DNA of 64,000 bases from Chimonanthus salicifolius (GCA_013350335.1 CM023539.1:44688631-44752630); one strand, 5' to 3'; shown: positions 30,052 to 43,040, counted from the first letter of the stretch. Notes: a model not told the origin generated them from the letters alone. Made by a program: numbers and translations.

Positions 30052-30402
30052 AGAAAAACTAGGGCTGCAACTCGGGTTGGGTTTTGACCTGACCTGCATG
30101 ACCCGACCCGAGAAATCATGCGGGTCGGGTTGAGAATTTCGGATCATCGGGCCAAGTCGGGTTGAGGATTTTACAAGTTAACATGATCCGATCCAACCAT
30201 ACTAAAATTAGGCTAAAATGGGTTCAAAAATATGGGTCGGGTTCTAATTCGGGCTAATTTGGGTTAGAATTCGGGTCGGAACGGGTTGAGAAGTTTGGGT
30301 TGAGAATTCGAGTCGGATCAGGTTCTATAGATATCAACTTTGGTCGGGTTGGATTTTAAAGAACCCGACTCGTCCGACCCGAGTTGCGGCCATAAGAGAA
30401 AA
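30052..30402. mobile_element. hAT-type MITE (copy 3)
   Basis: The element spans about 30060-30394. Its left end is TAGGGCTGCAACTCGGGTT. Its right end, reverse-complemented, is TATGGCCGCAACTCGGGTC. The flanks AGAAAAAC and AGAGAAAA (6 of 8) fit a decayed 8-bp TSD. The interior has CGGGT/ACCCG repeats like copy 1, in opposite order. Non-autonomous. Confidence 0.78.
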
Positions 30403-30554
30403 AGGAAAAAAAAGAGACTATTATATCTTGCTCTTTAGGTAAGAAAGATTCTTTCTAGACGTGAAATGCCTTGCTCTTCTAAGGGGATTATTTAAACTGT
30501 GAAACCCTTGCCCAGCCGATGTGGGGAGTCCCATATCGGTTAGGAAGGGAGAGA

Positions 30555-33500
30555 GGTGATGTAATACCCTAACTTAAATTAGGCGTAATTAGCCATAATA
30601 AACCCTTCTTAGACCCGTTAATCTCGAATATTTCAGTTAGGGCTTTGTGAAAAACCCATGTGTGGCCCAATCTGAGCTCGAAAGCTCAGTGCTCCAGCTC
30701 GTCCAGTTGTAGGGACAAAATGGTAATTTACTGTTTATTGTTATTATTTTATTAATTGTGGTATTATGTGATTATTATTGGATGATATTATTCTACTTAA
30801 TCAAGAATTCCTATATCTGATTTTAAAATAATTTTATTTTCAGAAAATAGTATTTAAAGCGGCTCGTCCAAACCCCGAAAGGGAGAAATAATTTTTTTTA
30901 AATGGTTTTAGAAATGAGAATTTTTTTGAAATAAGTATAGTATGTTAGACCATTTTAGTATGGTCTAATTTATTCTTTCAAACTCCAAAAATGAAGATTT
31001 TAAATTGTTTTATTTAACATATGATAAATCACGTAAATAGTGTTAAATTGTGAATTTTATTTAAATCTATGGCTTTTAGTGAGTTTTAAATCTCCAAATT
31101 TTTATGATGATTGGAGTTTTAAAACCCAACTTATCTGTCAAGTTGGATTAAATTTATTCAGCTTTAGAAGTACTGTTTTTAGTTAAAAAAATCAATTTTT
31201 TATCAAATAGGGGCCCTTTTGCAAAAAACAAAAAGTTGGACGACTTATCTGCAACCAACGTCCAAACAGTGCCGTTGCTGTTGGGGACGTCGGCTGCAAT
31301 CGCATGCAGTGGCCCGATGGTCCACCACCCATTGATCAGTGATCTCTATAAGATCACCCCTCCATCAGCTGGTTTAACTCACAGAAAATTTCTATCTCTC
31401 AACTTCTCTGTGAAAAACCAGCCGAGCTCCCTTCCTTGCCTCTGTTTTCCAAAAACTTTCTTCACCGTAAGCTTAGAGGAAGATTTTCAAAAGTTGGATT
31501 TTTCAACCTAGGAACTAAAGTGAAGGTAACCACTGTGTTCCTCTTTAAATTTCAATCGGTTTAGAATCAAGAAAAAACGAATTTGGCCACTCTTTGAGTG
31601 TGTAAAACAAATTTGAAGTTTAAGAAAAAACTTGGTTTTTCTTATACCAGTGTGGTTTTCGTGTTAAAATCGGATGGTCTACTGAGCTTTAAAGTTTCAA
31701 ACCACTCCCTATGGAAAGAGGACTCACTGAGGAGTCCATCTGACCGGTTGGATGTGAAAATCGAATCCAGGAAACTCACTGTTTTTGGATTCGTATTTCA
31801 CTCCCTGTTTCGGCTTCACTGTCTGCTATTGCAGATAGAGGAGGAAGACGACTCTCGGACGGTCCGAGAGTTGTGCTTCGGACTGTCCAAGGGTAACACC
31901 CTTTAGACTATCCGAAAGTAACCCTTCGGATGTTCCGAGCTTCGGCTCGAAGTACCGAAGTGGCCAGATGCTAGCCACTCTGCTCCGGATGTTCCGAGCT
32001 GTGTTCGGAAGGACAGAACCCCTCTCGGGCGATCCGAGCTTCACTCGGCATGATCTGAGACACACAGATCCACCGAGACCTGTTTTTTCTTATTTTTCGG
32101 TTCGGAAGGACCTTCGGACGATCCGAAACCTGATCTCAGATGGTCCGAAGATAGACCCAAGTTCCGAAGTCTGTGACTAGTGTAGACAGTGGTTCGGATG
32201 ATCCGAAGCCACAGTACCTGGTTCCGAGGCATGTTCCGAGGAACCCAGTTTTTGAATGTAAAATCTTGATTGATTGATAATGCATGTATTTAATGTGATG
32301 TTTATACCCTTTGATAATCTAAAAGTGTACTAACCCTCTTCTCTTAATATTGTAGTGTATATACTATTATATTCACTTCCAGGTCGACTCTATTTGCTGG
32401 GCACTGAGTGACTTCACTTCCAGGCCGATGCTATATCTGTCGGACACTGAGTGACCTCGAGACCTTACTCAACATGTCAAATCTGGTCATATCCAGAAGA
32501 TAACCGAGAAGTGACTTGAGTATCTAGACCTAACTCAATAAGTCAATCTGGTCATACCCAGAAGACAATATGAGTTTTGGACTGAGCACCATATTATTTC
32601 TATATTGTTGATTATTCTAACTTAAAATGGTTAGAAACCAAGTAGGAGACTCAATTCCATGTACCTTGGAGATTTTTGGGAAAACAAGTATGGTTTTGAA
32701 ATACTACTTGTATGTATACGTTTGGATGCTATGTATGTTGACCTGTTAATGATTGTGCACTTGTTTGCTTGTTGAATAGAGACCGCAATACCACACATTT
32801 TCGGTGAGGGAACTTAACTTTGCAGTAGGTGTAACCAGGTTTTATGAGATGGATCTTGAGCAATGAGTGGTTTCAAGTTTGATGAACCCACCCATGTGCC
32901 TAGACAAGATGCACTGTTGTAAGAAGTGCTTATGATGATTATAAATGCTATGATGTTGATCATATGAGTTATATAATACTGCTTCCACGTGCCCTTGACT
33001 ATTGAACCAATATCGGCCATGTGTGTGAGATGGCTTACGTCTACTGGGCCAGGGGTATCTACATTTGCTGACTTGAGAAGTGTCAATATCGGTCATGTGA
33101 GGGCCAGAGATGTACTTTTAAGGATGTATTTTGACCATGTCGGGACTTAATACGATGGTCTCAGCGTAGTATGTAGACTTTATGTTGGATGACAACAGTA
33201 ATGGAAATGATGATGAGATTATACTTGATGTTGAGAATTTATTATCAAGCATGAGGTATTATGTTGTAAATGTTGATTATGTACTAACTTGATGTTTACT
33301 TAAACTGCACTGTTATATTTCCTTCACTGGGTTAGTTAGCTCACCCCACTTACCTTTCAAGAGATGTGCCCGAGGAGGGGAGCCCTCTGTTTGAAGTTTA
33401 GGATGGATAAGCTGCTGCGTTGTCTTGGGATTCCCACTGAGGAGAATGCCCCTATCTTTGCTTTTTGGTTCCTTATACCTTTTGCTTATATAAAGTACCG

Positions 33501-33786
33501 TGTGTGGTACTTAGTTTGCATTAATGTGATGTATTAAACTACCATGTATTTCGTAGTTACTTTGATGATGTTGAAATAATATTTCGTTGTTGGATATTAT
33601 GTGTTGATGTTTGTATCTTTTTGGGGTAGACTTATGGTATATGTTTGAGTTCACATGTTGGGATTATGTGTGACCCTTTGGCCTAACTGTTGATCCGACC
33701 CAGTGAGAATGCTTGAGTTTAGATTTCAAAAAAAAAAAGTCAGTCGCGTTCTGGGCCCATCTTTCGGGTCGGGGCGTGACAAGTGA
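30555..33786 (+). mobile_element. 3.2-kb solo LTR nested in the TRIM 5' LTR
   Basis: This insertion spans 30560-33781, starts TGTAATACCC and ends GGGCGTGACA. It is flanked by GGTGA (30555-30559) and AGTGA (33782-33786), a TSD with one mismatch. It carries no gag-pol, PBS or polypurine tract. The TG...CA ends and large size fit a solo LTR of a long-LTR Gypsy lineage (Tekay/Del-like by size, not proven). Features inside include TATA-like CTCTATAAGA (about 31347), a cluster of palindromic CGGA..TCCGA units (31850-32240), and TTAGTTAGCTCACCCC near 33335-33350. Short open frames within it are not genes. Confidence 0.75.
31850..32245. repeat. Array of palindromic TTCGGAYNNTCCGAA units
   Basis: At least ten imperfect copies of an inverted motif of the form CGGA(C/T)NNTCCGA lie in about 400 bp. 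Examples are CTCGGACGGTCCGAG, TTCGGACGATCCGAA and TTCGGATGATCCGAA. They sit in the presumed transcribed part of the solo LTR. Function unknown. Confidence 0.8.
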
Positions 33787-34308
33787 GGGTATATAAGAGG
33801 CCAAACCCACTTAACTAGCAAGACGCGTTTTGGACTGGACCAGGTGGGCTCGGGCCCAAAGGCAAAACCGTGCGGACTAGTTGTGTGCGAGGCCTAGAGC
33901 GGACAATTTCTTGCTGAGTTTAGACCTAAGCCCTATATGTGGGTCCGGTCGTTACAAATGGTATCAGAGCCTTAATTCAACTCTTGGACTGTGTGGGCCT
34001 TTCCTACTTCCCTGGTGTTGTTGAGTTAAGCCGGATCGAATCGAGGGCGGCTCGAGGCTTAGTGGGGGTGATTGTGAAACCCTTGCCCAGTCGATATGGG
34101 GAGTCTCACATTGGTTAGGAAGGGAGAGAGGTGAGGGTGTAAAGAGGCCAAGCCCACTTAATTAGCAAGACGCGTTTTGGGCCGGACCAGGTGGGCCCGG
34201 GCCCAAAGGCAAAACCGTGCGGGCTAGTTGTATGCGAGGCCCAGAGCGCACAATTTCTTACTGAGTTGATCTCTAAACCCTGTATGTGGGTCGGGTCATT
34301 ACATAAAC

Positions 34309-34792
34309 CATGATAGAACTGGACTACCTGATTGGCAATATTAAAAATTTTGTTTTTGGCTTGAGATTAAGTCTTCAACATAAGTATTTCTATGTGTACA
34401 CGAAAAGGGTTTCTTTATTTTGATTTAGATAAATCCTTACATGTCTTTCATGCCGTATTGAAATAGTTACAAAGTATAAAATAAAATAAAATTTTAGTTA
34501 CCTATATTTGATATTGTACCTATTCTTTAAATGCGTCTTGAGTTCTACATGATATGAGAGGATCACATGAATAGTTCTATATGATATAAGAGGATCACAT
34601 GAATAAGATGTAGGTAAAGTTTTACTCATACTTGATTATTTTATCTCTTGATTTTAAGTTGAAATATTAATGACTTATATTTGTTAAAACTTAAGAGGCG
34701 GAGATTATATGGTTTAAAGGATTAATTGGTGATGAAACTTAATATACTCTGTCAAATACACTCAGCTACGTAAAGTACGTAGTGTTGGGGCT
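34309..34792. other. Intergenic between TRIM copies
   Basis: AT-rich with a short repeat (about 34540-34605: TATGAGAGGATCACATGAATA and a near copy). No gene. Confidence 0.35.
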
Positions 34793-35053
34793 GCAGACGA
34801 GTCCCACCTTAAAACTGTAGAGGGACATTCAGGAATTTATAAAAGATTTGTGTCTCTCCACCTATCAAGCTAGAATTTTAGAATGGATACCTAGTTCTAA
34901 GTCCTAACAAATGTTATCAGAGCCAAGTGTTAGGCTATCTGATGTGGACTGAAGAGATCCCCTCTGCAGAAGGGATGGTTGGCCTCATTCGAGAGGGGAG
35001 ATTATTAGGCTGTAAATGTGTTCCAACTTTGAAGATGATACCCAGTCCTAACA
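34793..35053 (+). mobile_element. TRIM-like element (copy 2), partial 3' LTR
   Basis: LTR-like 34793-34909 starts TGTTGGGGCTGCAGACG and ends GTCCTAACA. It is followed at once by AATGTTATCAGAGCC, matching the tRNA-Met PBS with one change. A second, shortened block ends CAGTCCTAACA at about 35053. There is no coding capacity. It lies about 0.4 kb upstream of TPS-B. Confidence 0.7.
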
Positions 35054-35405
35054 CATAATCCATTTAATAGAAAGTCTCGTGCGAGTCTCACTTGAAAAGT
35101 CTCATCATTCTAACTCAAAATCAAAGTGCAGCCTTTCTGTTTTGGATTGTGATTCAGGTCTATCCTTCTTATTTGAGCTATTTTTTTTTTTTGCCCTGTT
35201 TGCTTGACCCTGGGCTGTGGGTTTATACTATACTTTTTTTGAGTTCCTTTTGAATGAAATAACTAGACCTCATTAAAAAAAATATATGCAGTTTAGTTAT
35301 GTTGATTAAATACATAGTTAATAATAAACAAATCACATATATTAGATGGAGTACAAAGTTACATCAAAGATAATACTTCACGTGGAAACTATAAACTGAA
35401 AAGAA
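35054..35405 (+). promoter_or_regulatory. TPS-B proximal upstream region
   Basis: About 350 bp between the TRIM and the TATA box. ACACGTGG-like CACGTGGA (about 35380) is a G-box-type core. There are T and A runs at about 35180-35195 and 35275-35285. The short distance means the TRIM lies in or near the promoter. Confidence 0.35.
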
Positions 35406-35407
35406 AT

Positions 35408-35417
35408 TGTATATATA
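35408..35417 (+). promoter_or_regulatory. Candidate TATA box of TPS-B
   Basis: TATATATAG lies 25-35 bp before the two in-frame ATGs (35442, 35451), implying a very short 5' UTR. Confidence 0.45.
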
Positions 35418-36727
35418 GATGTGGTTCAAGAAGAAACTTTCATGAGCAACATGGCCCTTCATCAGCTTGTATTGTCTACTCAAACCGCAGAGTCAATAAC
35501 TAATAGGCGAACAGGAAATTACTCGCCAAGCCTTTGGGGTGACAACTTTTTACAATCTTTAAAGAGTGACTATGAGGTAAGTTCTATAATTTCAGTAACT
35601 CTTTGGTACTTTACAATGAAAAATTCACATTGAATTTGTCTACAGGTAAAAAAATCAAGCATTGTTAACATATATGGTAGATTGGCCCGATTTACTCTGA
35701 ATTGTTTGACAATCACCTGATCCTAATTGTACAGGCTTCCTTATAATGTCGCTTGATTTATTCATTCTTTGATTGTATTTTTTCTATATTAATACAATTT
35801 TTCTCTGCTCTTCACAAACATAAGAATGACATTGAAACTTGTCGAACAGGGAGATGTATGCAGAAATGGTCACCAGAAGCTAAAAGAAGATGTAAGGCAT
35901 TTGATCAAAGCGGCAGTAGGGCCATCAGCTCAACTTGAGCTGATTGATGACATTATACGTCTCGGTATTGGCTATCACTTCGAGTTGGAAATTAAGGAAA
36001 TATTGAACACCATATCCACATCTATCCACACAAATGCCATCGGCATCAATGAAGATCTGTATACTACATCTCTTTGCTTTAGACTTCTCAGGAAGAATGG
36101 ATTCAAGGTCATAGAAGGTACATATGCTCTAGTTATCTCTTATCCAATTCTCCATTCAACTTCCATGCTGTAATCTTAGTGATTATCTGATGCAGATGTC
36201 TTCCAAGGCTTTATGGATGAGATGGGTTGTTTCGATATACGCCTTTGCGATGATACGAAAGGATTATTGAGTTTGTATGAAGCTTCACACATCCGATTCA
36301 CAGGCGAAACCATACTAGACAGGGCTGAGGCATTTGCAGTACAACATCTTAAGGGGAAAATAGATAAAGGCCTCCAAAAACTTGTGGAACATTCATTGGA
36401 GTATCCCCTGCATTGGAGGGTTCCAAGGTTGGAGTCGAGACAGTACATAGATCTCTACGAGAAAAAAGAAGACATGAGTCAAATTTTGCTTGAATTGGCC
36501 AAGTTAGATTTTAACTTTGTGCAGGCGATTCACCAAAGTGATTTGAAGAAGACAATGAGGTAAAGGGTTTGTGGATTACATTACAGGAGATTGGATGAAT
36601 ATAAGCAATCATGATTCCATTCCTTCCCACAACCTGATAATAAGTGGACCTAACTCATTTTTCAATAGTTGGCTCACCAAATGATTAATTCAATCTTAAG
36701 ACAACTTTATCCCATTTGAAATTTCAC

Positions 36728-37021
36728 TAGGTTGCATTTGGATTTGGATGAGAGGTAAATTTTGTAGGGGTTACTCGGATTACCCTTGACCAGGAGTTAT
36801 CCTGGGTATCATGAATATCCTTTACTTGGAAAGAGTTTCTAAAAGTGAGAGGAGATAGGTAAAAATTTGATTTTTTATCCCTACCCCTTAGTTACCAAAT
36901 AAGGGTAATGGAGGGTTACCCCATGTAATATAAAAACCCCTCCCTTGAAAAGGCTTTTGAAAAGTTGAGGGAGGGGTAAAAATTCAAATGGGAGATTACC
37001 CCCATTCAAATGCAGCCCTAA
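36728..37021. mobile_element. MITE in TPS-B intron 3
   Basis: The left end TAGGTTGCATTTGGATTTGG mirrors the right end, which reverse-complemented is TTAGGGCTGCATTTGAATGG. The ~290-bp body has paired GGGTTACC/GGTAACCC-type motifs. The TAGG ends suggest hAT, but no convincing 8-bp TSD was found. Confidence 0.6.
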
Positions 37022-37371
37022 TGTCCTATTTTAGCCTCCATCAAATTGAAAACACAGTGGATTGACAAGCAAAACCTAGCCACCACGACACAAAGGTCAT
37101 AGTGATCAGAACAAAATGAGATTTGGTCGCTAAAGTGATCATAGATTTCATTCAAAATTCATCCGGCATCATGACATGGATATCTTTCCAGAATCCCACA
37201 CAAGGAGGGCATATGTTTGATTTCTGTTTTCATTTTGTTCCTAAGTGATCATGAATCTACAGAAATCCTGCCCTACATAATGACTTGAATCCCTTTCTAG
37301 AGAATACTCTAGAGAGAGTATACAATTTGGAAATGCACATGAAAGCCTTTTAGCATAACTCTTCTTTCTAA

Positions 37372-37629
<258 letters not shown>

Positions 37630-37689
37630 TAGTGCAATCATTTGTTTTACTCTCGTATTATTGTCACAATTAAATTCCTCTGGTTTACT

Positions 37690-37812
37690 CCTCGTGGGAT
37701 TTTTCACAACGATTTATCCGTGTATATGGATTGAAAGCTTTACATATGCTTACGGAATTAGTCTCACCTTTAATATAGAGTGTGGATAACTATGTTATAA
37801 AAAAAAAAAAAA
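37690..37812. repeat. A-tailed repeat in TPS-B intron 4
   Basis: The block GTGTATATGGATTGAAAGCT...ACGGAATTAGTCTCACC ends in an A-run at 37798-37812. A relative lies at about 40610-40698 (GTGTAGATTGGAAGGCTTAC...GATTAGTCTTG, then A-run). The shared tail and A-run suggest a second SINE-like family. Confidence 0.5.
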
Positions 37813-38436
37813 TTAGACTTATTGTCATTATATATATTTATCATTATGTAGATTTGGGATGAAGATTATGATGACGATGATATGTGAACTATTTTTTATT
37901 ATATAGATGGGACACTTGTGCAATGGAAAAGCTTCCAGAGTACATGAAGATATGTTTTGTGGCACTGTACAACACTGTAAATGAAATTGGATATAACATT
38001 TTGAAGGACAAAGGAGTGAATATCATACCAAACTTAAAAAGATCGGTACTCAACAATCATATTTTTTTTTTTTTCATTTTATTATATGATTATTATATTG
38101 AGTCTTAAGTTTATCACAGTGGGTGGATTTCTCAAAGGCAGCCTTAGTAGAAGCAAAGTGGCAGCAAAGTGAATATCAACCATCACTTGAAGAATATCTA
38201 AAGAATGCATGTGTTTCAGTGGGAGGAGTCACTGTTTTTACTCACGCATACTTTTTACTTGAACAAAAGGAGGCATTTGGATGCTTGGAGGAATATACAA
38301 ATATCATACAAAGATCAAGTATGATTATTCGACTTGCCAATGATTTGGCAACTTCAACGGTATGCTCCTATTAATGTCAAGATCAATAACGATTAAATGT
38401 GTTCCATCACAGACTAACTTAATGACTCTTTCATTT

Positions 38437-38701
38437 TGTTGGAGTGCGAATGAGAGTCCTACATCGATTGTGAGGGAAAAACCTAAGGACTTATATGGGA
38501 CTGGTTCACTCCACCTATGAGACTAGTCTTTTGGGTTGGAAGTCCAATCCTAACAATGATATCAGAATCGGATTCCCAAGCCACAACATGTGGAATGAGA
38601 GTCTTACATTGGTTGTGAGGGGGGAAAGCTAAAAACTTATATAGGACGGGATCACTACACTTATTAGACTACTCTTTTTGGCCGGAAGCTCAGTCCTAAC
38701 A
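38437..38701 (+). mobile_element. TRIM-like element in TPS-B intron 6 (copy 3)
   Basis: The 5' LTR 38437-38555 starts TGTTGGAGTGCGAATGAGAG and ends CTAACA. ATGATATCAGAATCGG follows, a diverged tRNA-Met PBS. The 3' LTR, about 38589-38701, begins TGTGGAATGAGAG and ends GTCCTAACA. The two repeats are clearly related (TTGTGAGGG, GGAAGYYCAGTCC) but diverged, so this is old. The internal part is about 33 bp. Confidence 0.75.
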
Positions 38702-39169
38702 CATCCATCTCATTTATTTATCATTTGGTGAGACTCAACTCTAACATATGGTCTACCAGAGAACCTATACTTTTAAAGATGGAGCTTTAATATAGTATGT
38801 AGTAGCCCCAATTTAGTGAAACTCCTCCACTTATTTTGCTCTTATTTACTGTTACCCAAGAGAAAATAGAGTTGGATAGAGTGATAGACAATCCCTGTTC
38901 TTTAGGAAGACGGGGAGCACAGACAACAACGAAGGTAAGTTGAGAGTTGATAACCATATCTCAAATTATCCCGAGTCCCCAATGACCCATCCTTGTCAAA
39001 CTACTGAATAGGGGGCAAACCCTTTATTCAAATTATTTTACAGTTTTTTTTTCTTTCAAAAGACATGCAAACACACTACAAGGGTTGAAAACTTCTTTTA
39101 TAAGAATAATTTAAAAATCTCATTAAATTAATTGTATTATCAGAAAGAAAAAAACAATAGTTACATTAA

Positions 39170-39418
<249 letters not shown>

Positions 39419-39503
39419 TGATGGATTCAGTGCTCCAAATGCAAGTACTAAGGACACTGTCAAGTCCCTCCTCGTTGAACCCATTTCATCCACAAAGATG
39501 TAA

Positions 39504-41194
39504 GAAAAATATTACATATTTTCTTCTTATCATCAATAAGAGCTTTCTCATCATTGTCGAAGTAAATGATCCTTCCATTTGATTGTACTTGTCGTGGGAA
39601 ATTCTCTCTTTTTTCTACTACTTTTATATGTAATCATTTGAATTCTAAAAGAATATTTGTTTCTAATCTTTATTAACAACATTTCTTCAAATATATAGCG
39701 ATACATATTCAATGATGTGGTACGGTCAGTTGAAGTTATCATCTGGGTGACTCAAACAATATTTGAGGCACTAATGGTATTAATGTACTAAGCAATTCTA
39801 CCATTAGATCAATTTAGACCATCCACTTCTTGGATTCCAGTTTGAATTGAGGACCATTTTAAATTTGCTCCACTTAATCAATTTTAATCATTAAATAAAA
39901 GGAACAAATTTAAGATGACAATGCTAAATAATATTTTATAAAGTCAAACTAAACCCTATAGTTTGACTTGGTTTGATCTGAATTAGTCTCTAAGATGGTT
40001 TGATTCTTAAGACAATTTAATTTGTCCAAGTAACTATTTTGATTCATACGTGTATTATTTTTCTCTTTTGTTATTATCCAAGAAATCGTTTTCTATGAAA
40101 AAAGATGGTCCAATTAATAGTTTAAATTTAATAAATGGGCTCAATCCTATCCCACCGGTCAAATATACATGTTCAAACTTCAAATTCATTCATCATAGAC
40201 TTAATTCAAGTTACTAGGTTGGCACATGAATGATCCAACCTAGTAACATCAATAAGTTGAGCTTGGACTCCACAAAATCTATAACTCCAAATTTCGAATT
40301 GCCCCGTTCATTAGGGTGCAAGGTCCAGTTCAAAATAAAAAAGCCGAATAAATGTAGCTTACACCACATCTCATATTTATACCAAACAACAGGGCTTGCT
40401 TATGGTCTAACCAGACGATAAGGACTATAATTGGAAAGATGAATAAATAGATTATAATAGGGACTATCAAACCATTTAAAATAAAATCCATTCATTATTA
40501 ATAAATGGTTGAATAAATAGTTTCTATCATGATCAATTCAATCGTGAGGATTCAATAAACATCAACTAAGGTTGGATCTCATATTAGATTACTCCTTATC
40601 GACTTGCTCATATGTGTAGATTGGAAGGCTTACACATGCTCGTAAGATTAGTCTTGTTTCCAATGAGGTGAATATATCCATATTGAAAAAAAAAAAAAAA
40701 AGTATACCTCTACATAACTGTGGATCCCACTCCAACTGTAGTACCAATTTTGTGAAAATAATTAGAGAATTCTTAGGTACATATGGCTTTGGAAGCCAAT
40801 GTAAGTTTTTGCTTGATTTTGAAAGTCGTGTAAAACTGCAGTGCCGAATGGCAAAAAGCACAAGGAGAAGGGAGCTTTCAATTTTAAAATTATTTGAAGT
40901 TATTAAAATTAAAAAAAATAGGTTTCTTAATCTAAGTAAGACATATTTAAAATGTATATTAATGGCTAGTATTTTCGCCAAAATCATTATATTAGATTAA
41001 AGTAGTCTCCAAATAAATTTTAAAAGTATATGAATTAAAAATAATTTAAAGTATTCAAAAATTAAGAAACTTAAAAGTCTGACTTTATTGATTTATTAAG
41101 ATTATTATTAGAGTTTTATGTTAATGTTTAGAACTTTTCTATAAATTCATTCACTTGTATTGAACCAAAGTGACTCACCCTCTCCAAAGAATTA
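39504..41194. other. Intergenic between TPS-B and the hAT element
   Basis: AT-rich and without genes. The A-tailed repeat related to 37690-37812 lies at about 40610-40698. A 132-codon minus frame across 40589-40987 is compositional. Confidence 0.4.
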
Positions 41195-42660
41195 GATCTA
41201 ACTAGGGTCGGCCCTGAGATAGGCGAATTCTTAAGATGGGCCTTTTATACACTCACAAAAAATAAAATCATACAGTTTTTTTTTTTTACAAAGTGTGAAA
41301 CAAACAAATAAAATATCATAATCAAATTTATAACAAAAGATTATTTAAAATTTATTCTTCTGTGATTTTGAGATGCAAAATTACTAATTAAATTATTATA
41401 TTCAATTTTTTTTAACATTTTTTTTTCAATAGATAAGATAGCGAATCCATTCAATCTTTCTTATGACATTGTAGATTTTATCAGTTTTAACTTTGAAAAA
41501 CTTCTTTTTGCAGAGGCAACGGTAAGTCGGTAACTAGTATAGTCAACATTATTCGATAAGCAATCTATGCATTTCGAAAACAATAATTCATTCTTTTTAT
41601 ATAATTTAGTACTTCAATTGTTTCTTTTACTTCTTTTAGTACTCCATCTTTTATTATATTCGAGTGCGACACTAATGCCAATTCTTATTTGAAACGAAGA
41701 TATTATTATTTTAATTGTTCAAAATTTCTAAACATTTTTAAAATTTAAAATTTATCTTATTTATAATGATTTATACTTGTATATTGCGTCTAATAAAATC
41801 TACATTGATTAAATGAATAAAGTTATGTTTTTTCATCTCTTCAAATTTTAAAAGCTTTAAATTATTTTTAATTCAAAATTACCAACTCAATATAGTTTTC
41901 TCTTTCACTCTATTTACAAGATACATATATTGTAAAAGATTCTTTATTAATTAAAATTATTTGTTATTTTCATTATTATTTTTATTAAACTCAATAAAAA
42001 TGAGGATTATAATAATTATTATTATGATTGTTACTATCATTATTTTCATTTTTTAAGAAACCCACGTTTTAAATTGAGTAGAAAAATCATCAATATATAA
42101 ATTTCCAGTTTTGAGTGTTTTAAATTCGAAATAATTAAAAATAATTAAATGATTTCAAGTGGTAGTAACTTAAAAGTCATAAACGAGATTAGTTGGGATT
42201 TGAAGGCCACTCTATTTAGATAATACATATATTTTAAAACATTCTTTATTAATTAAAATTATTGTTATTAAACTCAATAAAAATGACGTTTTTATTATTA
42301 TTATTATTATGATTGTTACTATCATCATTTTAATTTTTTAAGAAACCCACGTTTTAAATTGAGTAGAATGATACATATATTTTAAAAGATTCTTTATTAA
42401 TTAAAATTATTGTTATTTTCATTATTATTATTATTAAACTCATTAAAAATGAGGATTATAATAATTATTATTCTGATTGTTACTATCATTATTTTAATTT
42501 GTTAAGAAACCCATGTTTTAAACTAACCAAACTAAACAACAATAGATTTGTTTTTTGCATGCATTATTAACTTATATTTACGGACTTGTGTTTCTATCTA
42601 TTTGTGGGGCCTAGACGGTGACCTAATTCATCTGGAACTAGGGCCGGCCCTAGATCTAGC
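41195..42660. mobile_element. 1.45-kb non-autonomous hAT element with 8-bp TSD
   Basis: The element spans 41203-42652 (1450 bp). Both ends start TAGGGYCGGCCCT in inverted orientation. Flanking GATCTAAC (41195-41202) and GATCTAGC (42653-42660) match at 7 of 8. The interior is very AT-rich, without a transposase frame, and includes a ~150-bp unit repeated three times (about 41925-42540). Similar repeats occur in TPS-C intron 2. Confidence 0.82.
41925..42545. repeat. Three ~150-bp tandem units inside the hAT element
   Basis: Each unit contains GATACATATATTGTAAAAGA-like sequence, TTCTTTATTAATTAAAATTA, an ATT-rich stretch, GATTGTTACTATCATTATTT and AAGAAACCCACGTTTTAAA. They begin near 41925, 42222 and 42368, with a spacer between the first two. 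The last unit runs into ACCAAACTAAACAACAATAG. Confidence 0.82.
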
Positions 42661-43040
42661 AATGATTCAATGAACAATTTCTTTTCACGTTTTGAAGATG
42701 ATATGACTTTCCATAAATAGCTATTCAATTGAAGTGATACTTTTGTCATTTTTAATACATGATGGGACCATCAATCCATCCATAATATTTGGCTCACCAA
42801 ACTTTTGTAATTCAGTTTATTTCTATTAATATAATTTTTTTATATATTAAATTAAAAAAAATAGATTGTATTCATGTCAATTATGAAAAAAATTCATTTA
42901 ATTTTTGCAAATAAAAGTAATAGTTGTTAAAAAAATTATGTATTTAATGATATAATAATTTGGATTTTTTATATAAAGTATATACAATTAATTATTTGAA
43001 ATTAATAGTTTTAATTCATTTTAAAATATTACTTATTTAA
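42661..43040. other. Intergenic
   Basis: AT-rich, nothing recognised. Confidence 0.35.

Larger units (their letters stand above)
30493..34308 (+). mobile_element. TRIM retrotransposon carrying a nested solo LTR
   Basis: A terminal-repeat retrotransposon in miniature spans 30498-34303, with a perfect TSD TAAAC at 30493-30497 and 34304-34308. The 3' LTR is 34073-34303 (231 bp, TGTGAAACCC...TTACA). The 5' LTR is the same sequence split in two (30498-30559 and 33782-33956) by a 3.2-kb insertion. The internal part is only 116 bp (33957-34072). It has a tRNA-Met primer-binding site TGGTATCAGAGCC at 33959-33971 and a purine tract AGTGGGGGTGATTG just before the 3' LTR. No protein is encoded, so it depends on enzymes from other elements. 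Confidence 0.9.

Noticed and set aside
31236..31511. Small gene in the 30.6-33.8 kb region
   Set aside because: It lies inside a solo LTR with defined ends and TSD, and the frame has no recognisable family.
40589..41000. Overlapping 110-132-codon frames on both strands
   Set aside because: Low-complexity Lys/Ile and Leu/Phe composition, with no homology or splice context.
41925..42545. CRISPR-like repeats
   Set aside because: The units are ~150 bp, near-identical throughout, in plant DNA, inside a hAT element. No spacer pattern.
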